From Mucilaginibacter sp. L294 (GTDB lineage: Bacteria > Bacteroidota > Bacteroidia > Sphingobacteriales > Sphingobacteriaceae), in NCBI RefSeq assembly GCF_001636615.1, contig NZ_LGEK01000003.1, positions 1 through 64,000 on the forward strand: DNA of 64,000 nt, given 5' to 3'. Made by a program: the position numbers and the translations under genes. The notes under the pieces were generated by a model, which did no database searches, had not been told where the DNA came from, and saw only the letters and a list, made by a program, of their open reading frames with translations. This document shows positions 25,112-34,761 of this stretch, piece by piece. Within the stretch, counting starts at the first letter, position 1. Every line of letters begins with the position of its first letter.

Positions 25112-27697
25112 TTATTTGATAGGAATATTCATACTGATGGTTTGCGCACCTTTTACAGTTTCCTTACCACCACTTGCTGTCCAGTTACCTTTGTTTATGA
25201 TCACGTTTTGAGGCAGGTTACCGGTTTCTGTAAATTTAAGATCGAGTTTAGCAGAATTGCCGCTTTTATCAACCACTAACGATAAGTTTATAGGGCCAAA
25301 AGGTGTACGGATACCGTTTAGTTTGGTTGCCGCGCCGGGGATAGTCCACTGTTTTGGCAAACCTTCAAACAGGCTCAGGTCTTTCCCCCTGTCAAGCTGG
25401 ATCATGTGTACCACCATCCTGATAAATTCGGCGCTTGCCCAGTTGTGCGGCATATCGCCCACCTCATTATTGCCTTTGCCTTGTGGCTTTTGCTCCTCGC
25501 GCCATACCATAGTAGGTGATGCGTGGTTACCAAAATCATACAGCACTTTTGGCACTTCCGCACCACGGCCTAACCATTGCAGCGCATGGCCGTAAAAGGA
25601 GCTGAAGTATGTCCATAAACCGTTATCCATCCAACCGGTAGAGATCACCAAACCTTCTACCTTGTGGTCGCTCAGCATATCAACCGTACCTTCGGCCATT
25701 TTCTTAGCTTCAGGGTCATCATCAAACACCATCCCCGGGTAAACCGACTGGCAAAATGCCCACTGGCCCCTTTGCGGTTCTTTATCCTGTTCGTTTTTGA
25801 TCAGAACAGGCAGGTAGGTATTGCCTTTATCGTCTTTACGTAGGTCTTTACGGGCCATGGTCATAAACTTGCCGTAAAAATCGTCGTACTCTTTTTTCCA
25901 GGTGGCGGCCTCATCGTTTTTACCGATCCATTTGGCTGCCCATATAGCCCATTTCATCCCGCCAAGGCTCCATTGGGTGTTAGAGTAATCGTTACCGTGC
26001 TGTATACCGCCATCAACGTTCCCATCGGGCAACAGGGTGTAATATGGTTTCGACGGATCTTTCATGGCCAGATCGCGCAGGTAATTTATCCGTTTGATAC
26101 AGCCTTCAATAACACTCCAGTTTTGGCGAAGCCATTCTTTATCCTGGGTTAACATGGCGTGCCTTGTCAGCATAAACAGCACCAGGCCGTTCTCTTTATG
26201 GAAGGTGGTGATCATCTCAAAACCACCGTCGGGCAACTGGTAATGGGTTAAGTAATCAATACAGCTGCGTACATCTTTGGTGTAACCAAGCATGGTAGCT
26301 ACTTCCAGCAAAAAGCTGCCATCAGCAAGCCACAAACCGCGGTATTCGGTTGGGCCTACGTGGAATGATTTATTGCCTTTACGGATATCCCTTGCCTGGA
26401 AAATGTTCCTTAAGCTGCCCTCAACCATATCCTGCACACCGGCATCAGGCACCGAGATTGCTGTAGCCGATGGGCTATTTTTTTGCCACCATGCCTTAGC
26501 AGTAACCAGCCCTTTTTGGGATGCCAGCACATTGGCTACTTCCACCTTTGCAAGCGGGAAGAAACGGCTTACGGTAACCGCGTAGCTCTTTTCTTGCCCG
26601 GCTGCTAAAACAACAGGCGCAAGGGCAACCGTATATTTATTAACCGAATCTTTTTTAAGGCTTGTAATAGCCTGCGATGCGGTTACTGTTGTTTCATCAC
26701 CTACTTTTAGGTTATTGCCTTTTTGTGTTACCGGCTCAACACCAGCATAGCGCAATACAGGGCTAAATGTTTGGCTGGCCGATGTGGTGTTCTTTAATTT
26801 AACCAGGATGTGGTAACGGCGCTCGGGCATGGGCACACTTGCGGCACGGGCGTAAAGCACAGCCGTTTTGTTTGCCGTACCGGCTATTATGCTGGCTGCC
26901 GATGGCGCGTGGTTACGGTATAACCATAGGCCATTTACAAACGAGTTCCTATTTTTGGCGCCCGGCTTATTGGTTACCACAATGGTTAAGATACCATCAT
27001 TGTTAACATCCTTGGCATCGAGATAGTAAACGCCCGGTTTGCGGAAACCAAAATCTTTAACAGGGTCGATATCTTTTTGCGGCGATCCTTCGACTGTTAT
27101 GCGCATTTCGCGGACTCCTACTGAATCTTTTTCGCCCTCACAAAAGCCCAAAACGGCCTTGAAAGACTCGCCTGGTTTAACTTTTACGTGAAACTCTACC
27201 AAGCCCTCGCCCGACAGGCCTTTCAGGCCCTGCGCCACATCGTTAAAGGCAGGGTCGGCTTTCACACTTGGCTTAGACCAACCTTTTACACTCCAGCGGC
27301 TATCGTAACGCACGATGCTGTTCAATGGCTGCTCGGCAGGGATCTCTAAAAAAGTTTCCTCCCGAATGCTTACACCACCGGCATTTTTAACGGTACGCGT
27401 TATAGGCGACCTTGCCGAAAGCAGCGTCTGGCTTTTCCAGGTTGCAGGGGCTTTGCTATCATTGGTCAGCGAGAATGAGAAGTGCCTTGGGCCTTTGTAG
27501 CCATAATCACCAAATACCTGGCCTTCGCGGCCAACCAGTGTTTTAACCGGGTCATCCGGCAGGCACACCAGCGTTTGCCACCATGGCGGGCTGTATCTGT
27601 GGTCAATTTTCATTGGCGTGTCTTGCGAGATGCCTTTAAGGCTGCTTAACAGGAGCGCACTAACTAATAATGCTTTCGATGTTCCGTATCTTAACAT
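25112..27697 (-). CDS. Secreted six-hairpin (alpha/alpha)6 glycosidase-like protein, family unassigned
   Basis: 861 residues, signal peptide to about 25. The N-terminal half (30-420) is beta-sandwich-like; residues about 440-780 have the repeating helical segments of (alpha/alpha)6 toroid glycosidases (YRGLWLADGSFLLEVATMLGYTKD, YLTHYQLPDGGFEMI, MPHNWASAEFIRMVVHMI). An acidic residue in GLWLADGSF and Glu in SAEFIR are plausible catalytic or structural positions but cannot be assigned from the sequence alone. The C-terminus is a small beta domain. I cannot assign a CAZy family. It precedes the glycosylasparaginase at 16 nt and follows the MFS porter at 42 nt. Confidence 0.75.
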   Translation of the reverse strand: MLRYGTSKALLVSALLLSSLKGISQDTPMKIDHRYSPPWWQTLVCLPDDPVKTLVGREGQVFGDYGYKGPRHFSFSLTNDSKAPATWKSQTLLSARSPITRTVKNAGGVSIREETFLEIPAEQPLNSIVRYDSRWSVKGWSKPSVKADPAFNDVAQGLKGLSGEGLVEFHVKVKPGESFKAVLGFCEGEKDSVGVREMRITVEGSPQKDIDPVKDFGFRKPGVYYLDAKDVNNDGILTIVVTNKPGAKNRNSFVNGLWLYRNHAPSAASIIAGTANKTAVLYARAASVPMPERRYHILVKLKNTTSASQTFSPVLRYAGVEPVTQKGNNLKVGDETTVTASQAITSLKKDSVNKYTVALAPVVLAAGQEKSYAVTVSRFFPLAKVEVANVLASQKGLVTAKAWWQKNSPSATAISVPDAGVQDMVEGSLRNIFQARDIRKGNKSFHVGPTEYRGLWLADGSFLLEVATMLGYTKDVRSCIDYLTHYQLPDGGFEMITTFHKENGLVLFMLTRHAMLTQDKEWLRQNWSVIEGCIKRINYLRDLAMKDPSKPYYTLLPDGNVDGGIQHGNDYSNTQWSLGGMKWAIWAAKWIGKNDEAATWKKEYDDFYGKFMTMARKDLRKDDKGNTYLPVLIKNEQDKEPQRGQWAFCQSVYPGMVFDDDPEAKKMAEGTVDMLSDHKVEGLVISTGWMDNGLWTYFSSFYGHALQWLGRGAEVPKVLYDFGNHASPTMVWREEQKPQGKGNNEVGDMPHNWASAEFIRMVVHMIQLDRGKDLSLFEGLPKQWTIPGAATKLNGIRTPFGPINLSLVVDKSGNSAKLDLKFTETGNLPQNVIINKGNWTASGGKETVKGAQTISMNIPIK

Positions 27698-27739
27698 AGC
27701 GGTTATAATTTAGGGTTTATATATAATAGGTTCTTAATA

Positions 27740-29122
27740 TCAATGTGGGGATATAAATACTTCGTTCATCTCTTCCAATGTTTTGCCGTTGGTTTCTTTA
27801 ACCACGGTTAAACTAAAAACAAGATTGAAGATGCTGAACACGGCAAAGGCCCAAAACGTTATCGCCGCGCCGGCCTTTTCAAGCAGCCAGGGGAAAAACT
27901 GGCCCACCATCCACACTGCCACCCAAAGGGCCAGTGTACATAGCGAAACCGCCTTTACCCGGATATTGGTAGGGAAAATTTCGTTGATGATGATCCAGGT
28001 TACCGGGCCAAGCGAAAAAGCAAAACAGGCAATGTAAACCATAATAAGCACCAGCAGCAGGTACCCCTGGGTGTTATTGGTATAGAACAGTACGCCGCAA
28101 AGTAGCAATGATAATATGATACCCGATAGCCCATACTTAAGCAACGACTTACGGCCATACTTATCGGCATATTTGATGGCTACCATAGTAAAAATAAGGT
28201 TTATGGCCCCAATAATTACCTGGAACGCCAAAGCATTGCTGCTTGGGATGCCCGCAGTTTCAAAAATGCGGGGACCGTAATAGATAATGGCATTGATACC
28301 CGAGAATTGCTGCAGCACCGCCAAAACTATCCCGATAAGCAACGGAATGCGGATGGCCTTACTGATAGGGAACAATGAACTGCTTTCGTTCTTATTCCGG
28401 GCGTTCACTATTTCGTTAAGTTCTTTACCGGCATCATCAGGCGTACGGATAGTGTTTAAAATATTGCGGGCTTCATCATTACGGTTAACCGATACCAGCC
28501 AGCGCGGGCTTTCGGGCAGTTTAAATAAGGCGGCAAGGAACAATATGGATGGCGCACACATAATCAAGAACATGGCCCGCCATGATTGTTCGCTGAATAA
28601 CCAGTTTAAAACACCATTACTGATTTGGTCTTTTGAAACAGCTACCACAAACGCGTTCGAAAAATATGCCAGCAGGATGCCCACGGTAATGGCCAATTGG
28701 TAGTAGGCTATCATCTGCCCCCGCTTTGAGGCCGGCGCAAACTCGGCAATATACATAGGCGATACCACCGATGCCATGCCTACCCCAACACCACCCAGCA
28801 TCCGGGAGATAATTAAAATGGTGAACGATGGCGCAAAAGCACAACCCACTCCCGACAGGAAAAACATAATGCCTGCAATCAGGATGGTTTTTTTACGGCC
28901 TATCCTATCGCTGATGATACCGGTTGTAAACACCCCTATAATGCAGCCCAATAAACCGCTGCTTACCAGCCAGCCCTCCATTGTAGCATCCAGGCTGAAC
29001 TGTATTTTCAGCAAATTTTCGGCCCCGGATATTACCGCGGTATCAAAACCAAATAGTAAACCACCAAGGGCGGCTGCCATACAGATGTAATTGATATGGC
29101 TTGCTTGTTGCGTTGCACTCAT
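27740..29122 (-). CDS. Sugar porter, major facilitator superfamily
   Basis: 460 residues with about 12 membrane helices. Sugar-porter signatures are present: GGLLFGFDTAVISGAE in TM1, SDRIGRKKT in the 2-3 loop, PESPRWL before the central loop and QQFSGINAIIYYGPRIFE in TM7, all typical of the glucose/xylose/arabinose:H+ symporter family. It imports a monosaccharide across the inner membrane. It lies within the gntR operon, 11 nt after the PMI-type cupin, consistent with uptake of the hexose that the neighbouring isomerases process. Confidence 0.92.
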   Translation of the reverse strand: MSATQQASHINYICMAAALGGLLFGFDTAVISGAENLLKIQFSLDATMEGWLVSSGLLGCIIGVFTTGIISDRIGRKKTILIAGIMFFLSGVGCAFAPSFTILIISRMLGGVGVGMASVVSPMYIAEFAPASKRGQMIAYYQLAITVGILLAYFSNAFVVAVSKDQISNGVLNWLFSEQSWRAMFLIMCAPSILFLAALFKLPESPRWLVSVNRNDEARNILNTIRTPDDAGKELNEIVNARNKNESSSLFPISKAIRIPLLIGIVLAVLQQFSGINAIIYYGPRIFETAGIPSSNALAFQVIIGAINLIFTMVAIKYADKYGRKSLLKYGLSGIILSLLLCGVLFYTNNTQGYLLLVLIMVYIACFAFSLGPVTWIIINEIFPTNIRVKAVSLCTLALWVAVWMVGQFFPWLLEKAGAAITFWAFAVFSIFNLVFSLTVVKETNGKTLEEMNEVFISPH

Positions 29123-29133
29123 TAACTTAATAT

Positions 29134-29514
29134 TTAGCGTGTATAGTCGTCTTCGTAACGTTTAATATCATCCTGCTGCCAATTGCCAAAGGCAACCTCA
29201 AGTACGCGTACGGGTTTATCGCCGTTGCACGATAAGCGGTGGCGCTCATTAGCCGGGATCCATACCTCATCGCCGGCTTTGTATTCGGCAATATTATCGC
29301 CTACTTGTACCACGGCGCCATCGTCAATCACTATCCATAGCTCGGCCCTGCCGGTGTGCGATTGCAGGCTTAAACGCTGGCCCGGCAATACACTCATCAG
29401 GCTTACTGTACAATCTTCGTTATTGGCATACTGGTTGAAAGTCCCCCATGGCCTGGATACAAATTTCACTTCAGGCTTATCATCAGGGATTGGTTTAGTT
29501 ACATAATTACTCAT
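29134..29514 (-). CDS. Cupin related to type II mannose-6-phosphate isomerase domain
   Basis: 126 residues, a single cupin matching the C-terminal domain of type II PMI/GMP enzymes: RPWGTFNQYANNEDCTVSLMSVLPGQRLSLQSH, then RAELWIVIDDGAVVQVGD and VWIPANERHRLSC. No pyrophosphorylase domain is attached, so if active it would only isomerise mannose 6-phosphate and fructose 6-phosphate. It sits 23 nt after the class I-type ManA gene, giving two different PMI-type proteins in succession. A non-catalytic sugar-binding role is possible. Confidence 0.85.
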   Translation of the reverse strand: MSNYVTKPIPDDKPEVKFVSRPWGTFNQYANNEDCTVSLMSVLPGQRLSLQSHTGRAELWIVIDDGAVVQVGDNIAEYKAGDEVWIPANERHRLSCNGDKPVRVLEVAFGNWQQDDIKRYEDDYTR

Positions 29515-29537
29515 TATACTATATATTTATATGTTGA

Positions 29538-31292
29538 TTAGGCTTTAAATCGTACGAATGCCTTTAACGTGGCGCATTCTTTTCCTTCGCTTTCGCCATA
29601 AGGGCGAATGGTGTACTCGTTAATGTGGGCAGGCACAATAAACGTTTCGGCGTAATGAACCACGTAGGGCTCAAACAAATTTTCGGGGCTTTCTACTACT
29701 ACCTCGCGCCCTTCAACCAGGTTGATCACGTTTACACTACCGTGGGTATAATGGTGTACCTTTTTGGTAAACCAGTGGCGCCTGGTTTCTATAAACTCGG
29801 CTTCGTGCAGGCCGGTTCTCTCTTCACGCCATCCGTCGCCATGGGCAATTGGCGTTATTGCATTAATCAATTCTTTCTCTACCACTTCGGGGGTAACATC
29901 CCAATTGATCACATTTTTACCATGATCGATATTGATAGGCCGTGGTTTGCCATCAAGGCCCATACGGCCCCAATCCCAAAGCTTAAAGGTGAAGATGTAT
30001 GGTGTAGCGCTAATTTCGAGCACCATACTGTTTTTACCCGAGCAGTGTATAGTTCCTGCCGGAATCAGCACATGGTCGTGCTTTTTAACCGGGTATTTGC
30101 CTATATATTCATCTGCATCAAAAACACTGTTCCCTTTATTGGCATCCTTTAAGGCGGCTATCACTTCATCGGGCTTAGCATCATCTTTTAAACCCATGTA
30201 AACGCATGCGTCGGGCTCGGCATCAAGCATATAGTAGCTCTCGTCCTGCGTGTATGGCATACCGAAATGCTCGCGGATGTATTGGTTTGTTGGGTGTACC
30301 TGTAAACTCAGGTTGCCCCCTTCAACGGTGTCCAAAAAGTCGAACCGTATCGGGAATTCTTCCCCAAACCTGGCGTGTACCGGCCTGCCAAGCAATCTTG
30401 CCGATTGTGCAAAAACCACATTGATGGATGGTGTTTCAAAAATAGCGTCGTCAAATTTAAACAGCAGGCTGTTCTCCTCAGGCACGCAATCAAAGCACCA
30501 GGCATAGTTTTGCTGGTCGGGCGGCAGATCGCAATACTTTTTCATCCATTGCCCGCCCCATGGCCCCGGGTCAAAAAACGGCACCACCCGGAACGGCCGG
30601 TTCACCACTTGCGCATAGGCAGCGTTCAATAACTTGCCGCTAACCATTCGTGGGGTAATTGTTTGGGTGGTATCTATCACCAGGTCCCAAACCGGCATCA
30701 GGGTTTTCTTGTGTTTATCGCATACGCGCCAATCCACAAAAAACGAGCGCTTATATTGTAGTGAAGCCTTAAGCTCCTTATTATTAACACCAAGGTTATT
30801 TACCTCGTTCCGGCGTTGCCTTAACTGGCCTTCCCAGCGTGGCATATCAAAATAAACTATGGCATCGGGCGTTTGCGCTAAAAGTGTAGCGCCCGGGCCA
30901 TATATGTAGATGGGATCCTCGGTTTGTTTTGTTTGTTTGGTAAATTCGGCAAGGCGTTGCTGATCAAAGAAATCTGATAAGGTAAGCCTGGTTATGTAAC
31001 CAAATATAGCATCATCGGTAACATCGGGGTATACAAGGCTATCAATTTCGCTTTCGCCCAGCATGTAATCAGTAGTCATATAAAACTGCCCGCCCAGCCT
31101 GGCTTTTAGCTCGGCAACTATCTGCTCATCATGCAAACCGGGGTAACATTCCAGAGCAATAACACGGGCGCCTTTCGCATCTTTAAGCGTAACAATGCCA
31201 CTGCAAATGCTATCCCAGCCAGCCCACACTTCGCCATTGCTTTTTATATTTACTGTTGGCGACTTATCGTAATTTGGAAAAAATTTGGACAT
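29538..31292 (-). CDS. manA: Class I mannose-6-phosphate isomerase with extra N-terminal domain
   Basis: 584 residues. Residues about 225-584 are ManA: zinc ligands Gln331 and His333 in LSLQVHPTNQY, Glu351 in QDESYY and His416 in PAGTIHCSG. Residues 1-215 are additional and resemble a degraded P-loop kinase of the uridine kinase/phosphoribulokinase type (IYIYGPGATLL, then YFDMPRWEGQLRQRRNEVN and FFVDWRVCDKHK); no intact Walker A is visible. Long ManA forms occur in Bacteroidota, but the role of this domain is not known to me. It is in the gntR operon, 115 nt after the cupin PGI. Confidence 0.88.
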   Translation of the reverse strand: MSKFFPNYDKSPTVNIKSNGEVWAGWDSICSGIVTLKDAKGARVIALECYPGLHDEQIVAELKARLGGQFYMTTDYMLGESEIDSLVYPDVTDDAIFGYITRLTLSDFFDQQRLAEFTKQTKQTEDPIYIYGPGATLLAQTPDAIVYFDMPRWEGQLRQRRNEVNNLGVNNKELKASLQYKRSFFVDWRVCDKHKKTLMPVWDLVIDTTQTITPRMVSGKLLNAAYAQVVNRPFRVVPFFDPGPWGGQWMKKYCDLPPDQQNYAWCFDCVPEENSLLFKFDDAIFETPSINVVFAQSARLLGRPVHARFGEEFPIRFDFLDTVEGGNLSLQVHPTNQYIREHFGMPYTQDESYYMLDAEPDACVYMGLKDDAKPDEVIAALKDANKGNSVFDADEYIGKYPVKKHDHVLIPAGTIHCSGKNSMVLEISATPYIFTFKLWDWGRMGLDGKPRPINIDHGKNVINWDVTPEVVEKELINAITPIAHGDGWREERTGLHEAEFIETRRHWFTKKVHHYTHGSVNVINLVEGREVVVESPENLFEPYVVHYAETFIVPAHINEYTIRPYGESEGKECATLKAFVRFKA

Positions 31293-31407
31293 ACTATATC
31301 ACTTTATAAGTTTTTAACTTATATTAATTATCTGATTATTAATAAATTAACTCTTACTGCTTATGAGCAGGTTATATGGTTTTATAATTTAAATTGCTCT
31401 GTTTTAT

Positions 31408-31980
31408 TTAAGCTTTTACGCTGCTGTTACTTACCAATACCGGCACCCCGTTCTGTTCAACCAGGATCTTTGAAAACCCATGTTCAGAAATGGTTGCGTA
31501 ATCGTGCCCCGCATCAGCCGGCCAAAAGGCGCTGAATGACAATATGGTATTACCAACATTTGCCGTGCGGTGCGCCGTGTTGCCGGGGATGTAATGGATG
31601 CTTCCGGGCAACATTTTTTCGCCCCTGGTGTTTCCATCTTCATCCATCAGCAACAACATCCCTTCGCCTTCTAAAGTACAATAGTACTCAGCCCGGTTAC
31701 GGATGCTGTGGAAATGCCCTTTGGTCATAAAATACTCATCGCCTACCTTACCCGGGTACAGGTAGGTGATACCATAAAACAGCCCGCCTTCGGTATTGTG
31801 CGCAACCGGGAACGACGACTCCACTTTATAAACAACAGTATCACCGTTTATTGCCGCGTAAGCTTTTTTATCACTAAAAATATCGGCAAGGTCTTTCAGT
31901 TCCCTTGTTATCTTGTCGATGTTATGACCAACTAATTTTTGGTCTTTAAATATCAGCTCCGGTTCGGCAATGTCATTCAT
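31408..31980 (-). CDS. Cupin-type glucose-6-phosphate isomerase
   Basis: 190 residues matching the archaeal-type cupin phosphoglucose isomerase (PF06560). Metal ligands are visible as His89 and His91 in TKGHFHSIRNRAEYY, Glu98 and His137 in PGNTAHRTANVG. It interconverts glucose 6-phosphate and fructose 6-phosphate (family knowledge). It starts 17 nt after gntR, so is the first catabolic gene of the operon. Together with ManA it channels mannose and glucose phosphates to fructose 6-phosphate. The conventional PGI gene, if any, lies elsewhere. Confidence 0.88.
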   Translation of the reverse strand: MNDIAEPELIFKDQKLVGHNIDKITRELKDLADIFSDKKAYAAINGDTVVYKVESSFPVAHNTEGGLFYGITYLYPGKVGDEYFMTKGHFHSIRNRAEYYCTLEGEGMLLLMDEDGNTRGEKMLPGSIHYIPGNTAHRTANVGNTILSFSAFWPADAGHDYATISEHGFSKILVEQNGVPVLVSNSSVKA

Positions 31981-31997
31981 GGTAGTATATGTTTTTA

Positions 31998-33020
31998 TTA
32001 AAATGAGTTTCGATCAATCAATATAAACGGGTTCTCAATCACTTCTTTTTTCCCGCTTAATATCATCTTTGCCATAGACCTGCCCATGGCTGCAAAATCT
32101 GTAGTAACGGTTGAGATACCATCGCCTATAACACTTTTTAAACTGGTTTCGTTATAGGATAGTACGCCTATATCGCTACCCAGTTTCCACTTGTTCTCTT
32201 TGGCAACTTTTATTACTTCAACCAAATGGTTATCGTCTATCACAATAAAGGCATCGCCTTTTTGTATGTCTTTAGGGTCTATATTGTTAATTACAGCGGT
32301 TTCGGTAGTTTCTTCTGTTATTTTAGAGAACTTATTGAACCCTGCTATGATCTCTTTTGTGCGCTGCCCATCCGGGAAAACAAGGAACAGGCGTTTATAC
32401 TTTTGCACTAAATTCCGGGCATCAACCAGTATAGAATAAATATCCTCTTCAAAATTCTGGTACACACCCGCGTAAGCTGTATTGTATTCTTTAAAGCCAA
32501 CATCAAGCAAAAACGTTTGGCGTGGGTCTAACAGGTTTAACGTATTATTTGCGGCGGTGCCCCCTTCGGGCATTATAATAAAGGTGTTGTAATACCCCGC
32601 CTGCTCTTTAATTAACGATTCGAACATTTTTGCACTGTGGTGATGAAAGTAGATCTCTACCGTGCAGGTTTTTGGCAAATTGTTTATCAACGCATTATAA
32701 AGCGTTTCTTTATAAGGTGTAAATGTGCTGAACAGCAGGAAGATCCTTTTATTCTGCTTTGTTTCTGTGCTCGATACAAAATATCCCTTCCCCGGTATAG
32801 AATCAATTATACCGGCCGCCCTCAGATCATTATACGCACTAAACACCGAGCCACGGGCCAGCGAAAACTCTTCAGACACCTTGTTTACAGATGGCAGAAG
32901 GTCGTCCTTTAGCAGCGTACCGCTATCAATGCTGCGGTAAATTGACTGAACTATTTGCTTGTATATTGGCATGGCCAAGGCTGAATCTATTTGTATTATT
33001 TCGTTTATATCGCTCTTCAT
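31998..33020 (-). CDS. GntR-family regulator with sugar-binding-protein-like sensor domain
   Basis: 340 residues. Residues 10-80 are a GntR winged helix (PIYKQIVQSIYRSIDSGTLLKDDLLPSVNKVSEEFSLARGSVFSAYNDLRAAGIIDSIPGKGYFV); residues about 90-340 resemble the periplasmic-binding-protein/LacI effector domain, the class that senses free or phosphorylated sugars. It leads the operon of isomerases, porter and glycosidases (17 nt to the next gene). A 16-bp operator-like motif lies 47 bp upstream and recurs before susC and the M81 gene, so autoregulation and control of three units is likely. Confidence 0.9.
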   Translation of the reverse strand: MKSDINEIIQIDSALAMPIYKQIVQSIYRSIDSGTLLKDDLLPSVNKVSEEFSLARGSVFSAYNDLRAAGIIDSIPGKGYFVSSTETKQNKRIFLLFSTFTPYKETLYNALINNLPKTCTVEIYFHHHSAKMFESLIKEQAGYYNTFIIMPEGGTAANNTLNLLDPRQTFLLDVGFKEYNTAYAGVYQNFEEDIYSILVDARNLVQKYKRLFLVFPDGQRTKEIIAGFNKFSKITEETTETAVINNIDPKDIQKGDAFIVIDDNHLVEVIKVAKENKWKLGSDIGVLSYNETSLKSVIGDGISTVTTDFAAMGRSMAKMILSGKKEVIENPFILIDRNSF

Positions 33021-33066
33021 TTTACAGTATTATCAAAAATGTAAAATTAATTTTTATTCCAGAGAA

Positions 33067-33086
33067 ACAGGTATATACTGGTATAC
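33067..33086. promoter_or_regulatory. GntR-type operator upstream of gntR (autoregulation)
   Basis: ACAGGTATATACTGGT followed by ATAC matches 14 of 16 positions of the motif upstream of the M81 gene and, on the opposite strand, of susC. It lies 47 bp before the gntR start codon. The direct ACTGG half-repeat spacing is conserved across the three sites. Confidence 0.75.
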
Positions 33087-33171
33087 ATTTTTAATAATTT
33101 TTGTTATTATTTATAGTATTTTCATTTATTATTTAAATAGTTAACATTCTCATTTTTAATAAGGTTAAATA

Positions 33172-34743
33172 TTATTTGCCTGATACCGGGATAAGCTTAG
33201 CCGTCAGGTCAGGTTCGGGCATATCTTTATCAAACGGGAACATCGGGTGTTGGATCCGTTTAAAACTTAAATGCGCCAGATCCTGATCCGCCCCGCCGGG
33301 TGTAAGCGCCAGCATCCAATCGGCCTTTGCGTTATACAGATCAGGATCCAGGTACCCCAGTTTCACCACTACGATATCGGCTTTATGCATATTAAGGCCA
33401 AGCCGGGTAAAGTCGGCCTCGGTACGATACGATTTACGGACCCTGGTTACAATAATTTTTATAGAACCTACCTGCACTACCGCTTCTATTTCGGCCTGCT
33501 GATCGCCTTTCACAACCGACAAAACCTTGCCCGAGATCTTTACCGGCCCGGCGTAACGGTTATCAACTAACCCTCCTACGTAGCCTTCAACATGCCCGCC
33601 TACCCCTGCGGCAAGCGCCTTTTCGGCTACTTCGCTGCCGGGGATAGAGGCATATATCAATGAAGGGCCGTTTTCATCAGCAAATTCGGGCCGTGCAAGC
33701 AATTGTTTCAATGTCCAGGTAACATCACCGGCGGCGCCAGCCGTTGGGTTATCCCCACAATCGCTGATAAAATATGGATGCTTATTGCTTGATAATGCTT
33801 TTGATAAACATTCGGTAAGCGTACCGGCCGGGGCAACAAAAGCAAAACCTAATCTGGCGTCCCAAAAGGCATGCGCCAATTTTTCGGCTGTTTTTATGGT
33901 AACACTTTTATCATCGCCTACGGCCATGGCTACAGCATGGTTACGCGGCTCGTCGGCCCAGGCGTAACCAACCCATAGCGATGCATCAACAATACCGGGC
34001 TGGTTTGAAGCCGGGGTAACTGCCGCATATACACTTTTGGCAGGTTCTTGCCTGGTGCTTGTTTTTTCGCCGGGTAATAAAACGGGGATACTTACATAGG
34101 CTTTATAGGCCGGTTTACCCTTCCCTGTTTCTATACGGGTTAGCAATGCGGTAATGGCGCGCTTTTTTGTTTCTAACGCATCTTCATGCGGCGCTTTGCG
34201 ATAACAGGTGATCAGATCGGTGTTCTTTGCCAATCGCCAGGAAACATTTCCGTGCAGGTCCATCGACGTTGATATGATCGTGTTATCTCCTATTACTTTT
34301 CTGATGCGCTCTATATAATCACCTTCAGGGTCGTCCAACCCTTCTACGCTCATGGCACCATGGATATCCAGGTAAACACCATCATAAGGCAGGTGCGCTT
34401 TAAGTGAATCTAACGTTTTGCCTAGCAATGCTTCATAAGCAACGCGTGTTACTATCCCCCCGGGTAAGGCGCGGGCTACAACGGTTGATGCCCACTCGGC
34501 ACGCTGCCGCAACGGCGAATCGATATTTAAAAAGGGGTATGACGTAAACCCCTCAACCCCATATTTGGCATGAAAGGCAGTTTCGTCCGTTTTTGCAGGC
34601 GAAAACGTGCTCGATTCTATCGCTATACCCGCTATTGCGATGCGGGGTAAATGCTTGGGGGCGCTGTGCACATATCCAAACGATGTTACCAACGCCATAA
34701 AGGCAATGGATAACAACAGGGTGGATATGTTTTTTAGCTTCAT
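33172..34743 (-). CDS. M81 family metallopeptidase (MlrC-like)
   Basis: 523 residues from the ATG at 34743; the upstream ATG at 34776 lies inside the operator motif and is unlikely. A signal peptide or anchor (KNISTLLLSIAFMALVTSFG) is followed by the MlrC pattern: IAIAGIAIESSTFSPAKTDETAF, YDGVYLDIHGAMSVEGLDDPEGDY, STSMDLHGNVSWRLAKNTDLITCYRKAPHED and SDCGDNPTAGAAGDVTW. These zinc peptidases include microcystinase C; the physiological substrates of most are unknown. It is read toward gntR from its own operator-bearing promoter, 151 bp before the gntR start. Confidence 0.88.
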   Translation of the reverse strand: MKLKNISTLLLSIAFMALVTSFGYVHSAPKHLPRIAIAGIAIESSTFSPAKTDETAFHAKYGVEGFTSYPFLNIDSPLRQRAEWASTVVARALPGGIVTRVAYEALLGKTLDSLKAHLPYDGVYLDIHGAMSVEGLDDPEGDYIERIRKVIGDNTIISTSMDLHGNVSWRLAKNTDLITCYRKAPHEDALETKKRAITALLTRIETGKGKPAYKAYVSIPVLLPGEKTSTRQEPAKSVYAAVTPASNQPGIVDASLWVGYAWADEPRNHAVAMAVGDDKSVTIKTAEKLAHAFWDARLGFAFVAPAGTLTECLSKALSSNKHPYFISDCGDNPTAGAAGDVTWTLKQLLARPEFADENGPSLIYASIPGSEVAEKALAAGVGGHVEGYVGGLVDNRYAGPVKISGKVLSVVKGDQQAEIEAVVQVGSIKIIVTRVRKSYRTEADFTRLGLNMHKADIVVVKLGYLDPDLYNAKADWMLALTPGGADQDLAHLSFKRIQHPMFPFDKDMPEPDLTAKLIPVSGK

Positions 34744-34761
34744 ATAAAACCAAACATTAAT

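Noticed and set aside
31998..33020. GntR at 31998 as the sialic acid regulator
   Set aside because: Its operator motif is absent from the nan promoter, which instead has a FadR-type repeat beside its own FCD regulator.
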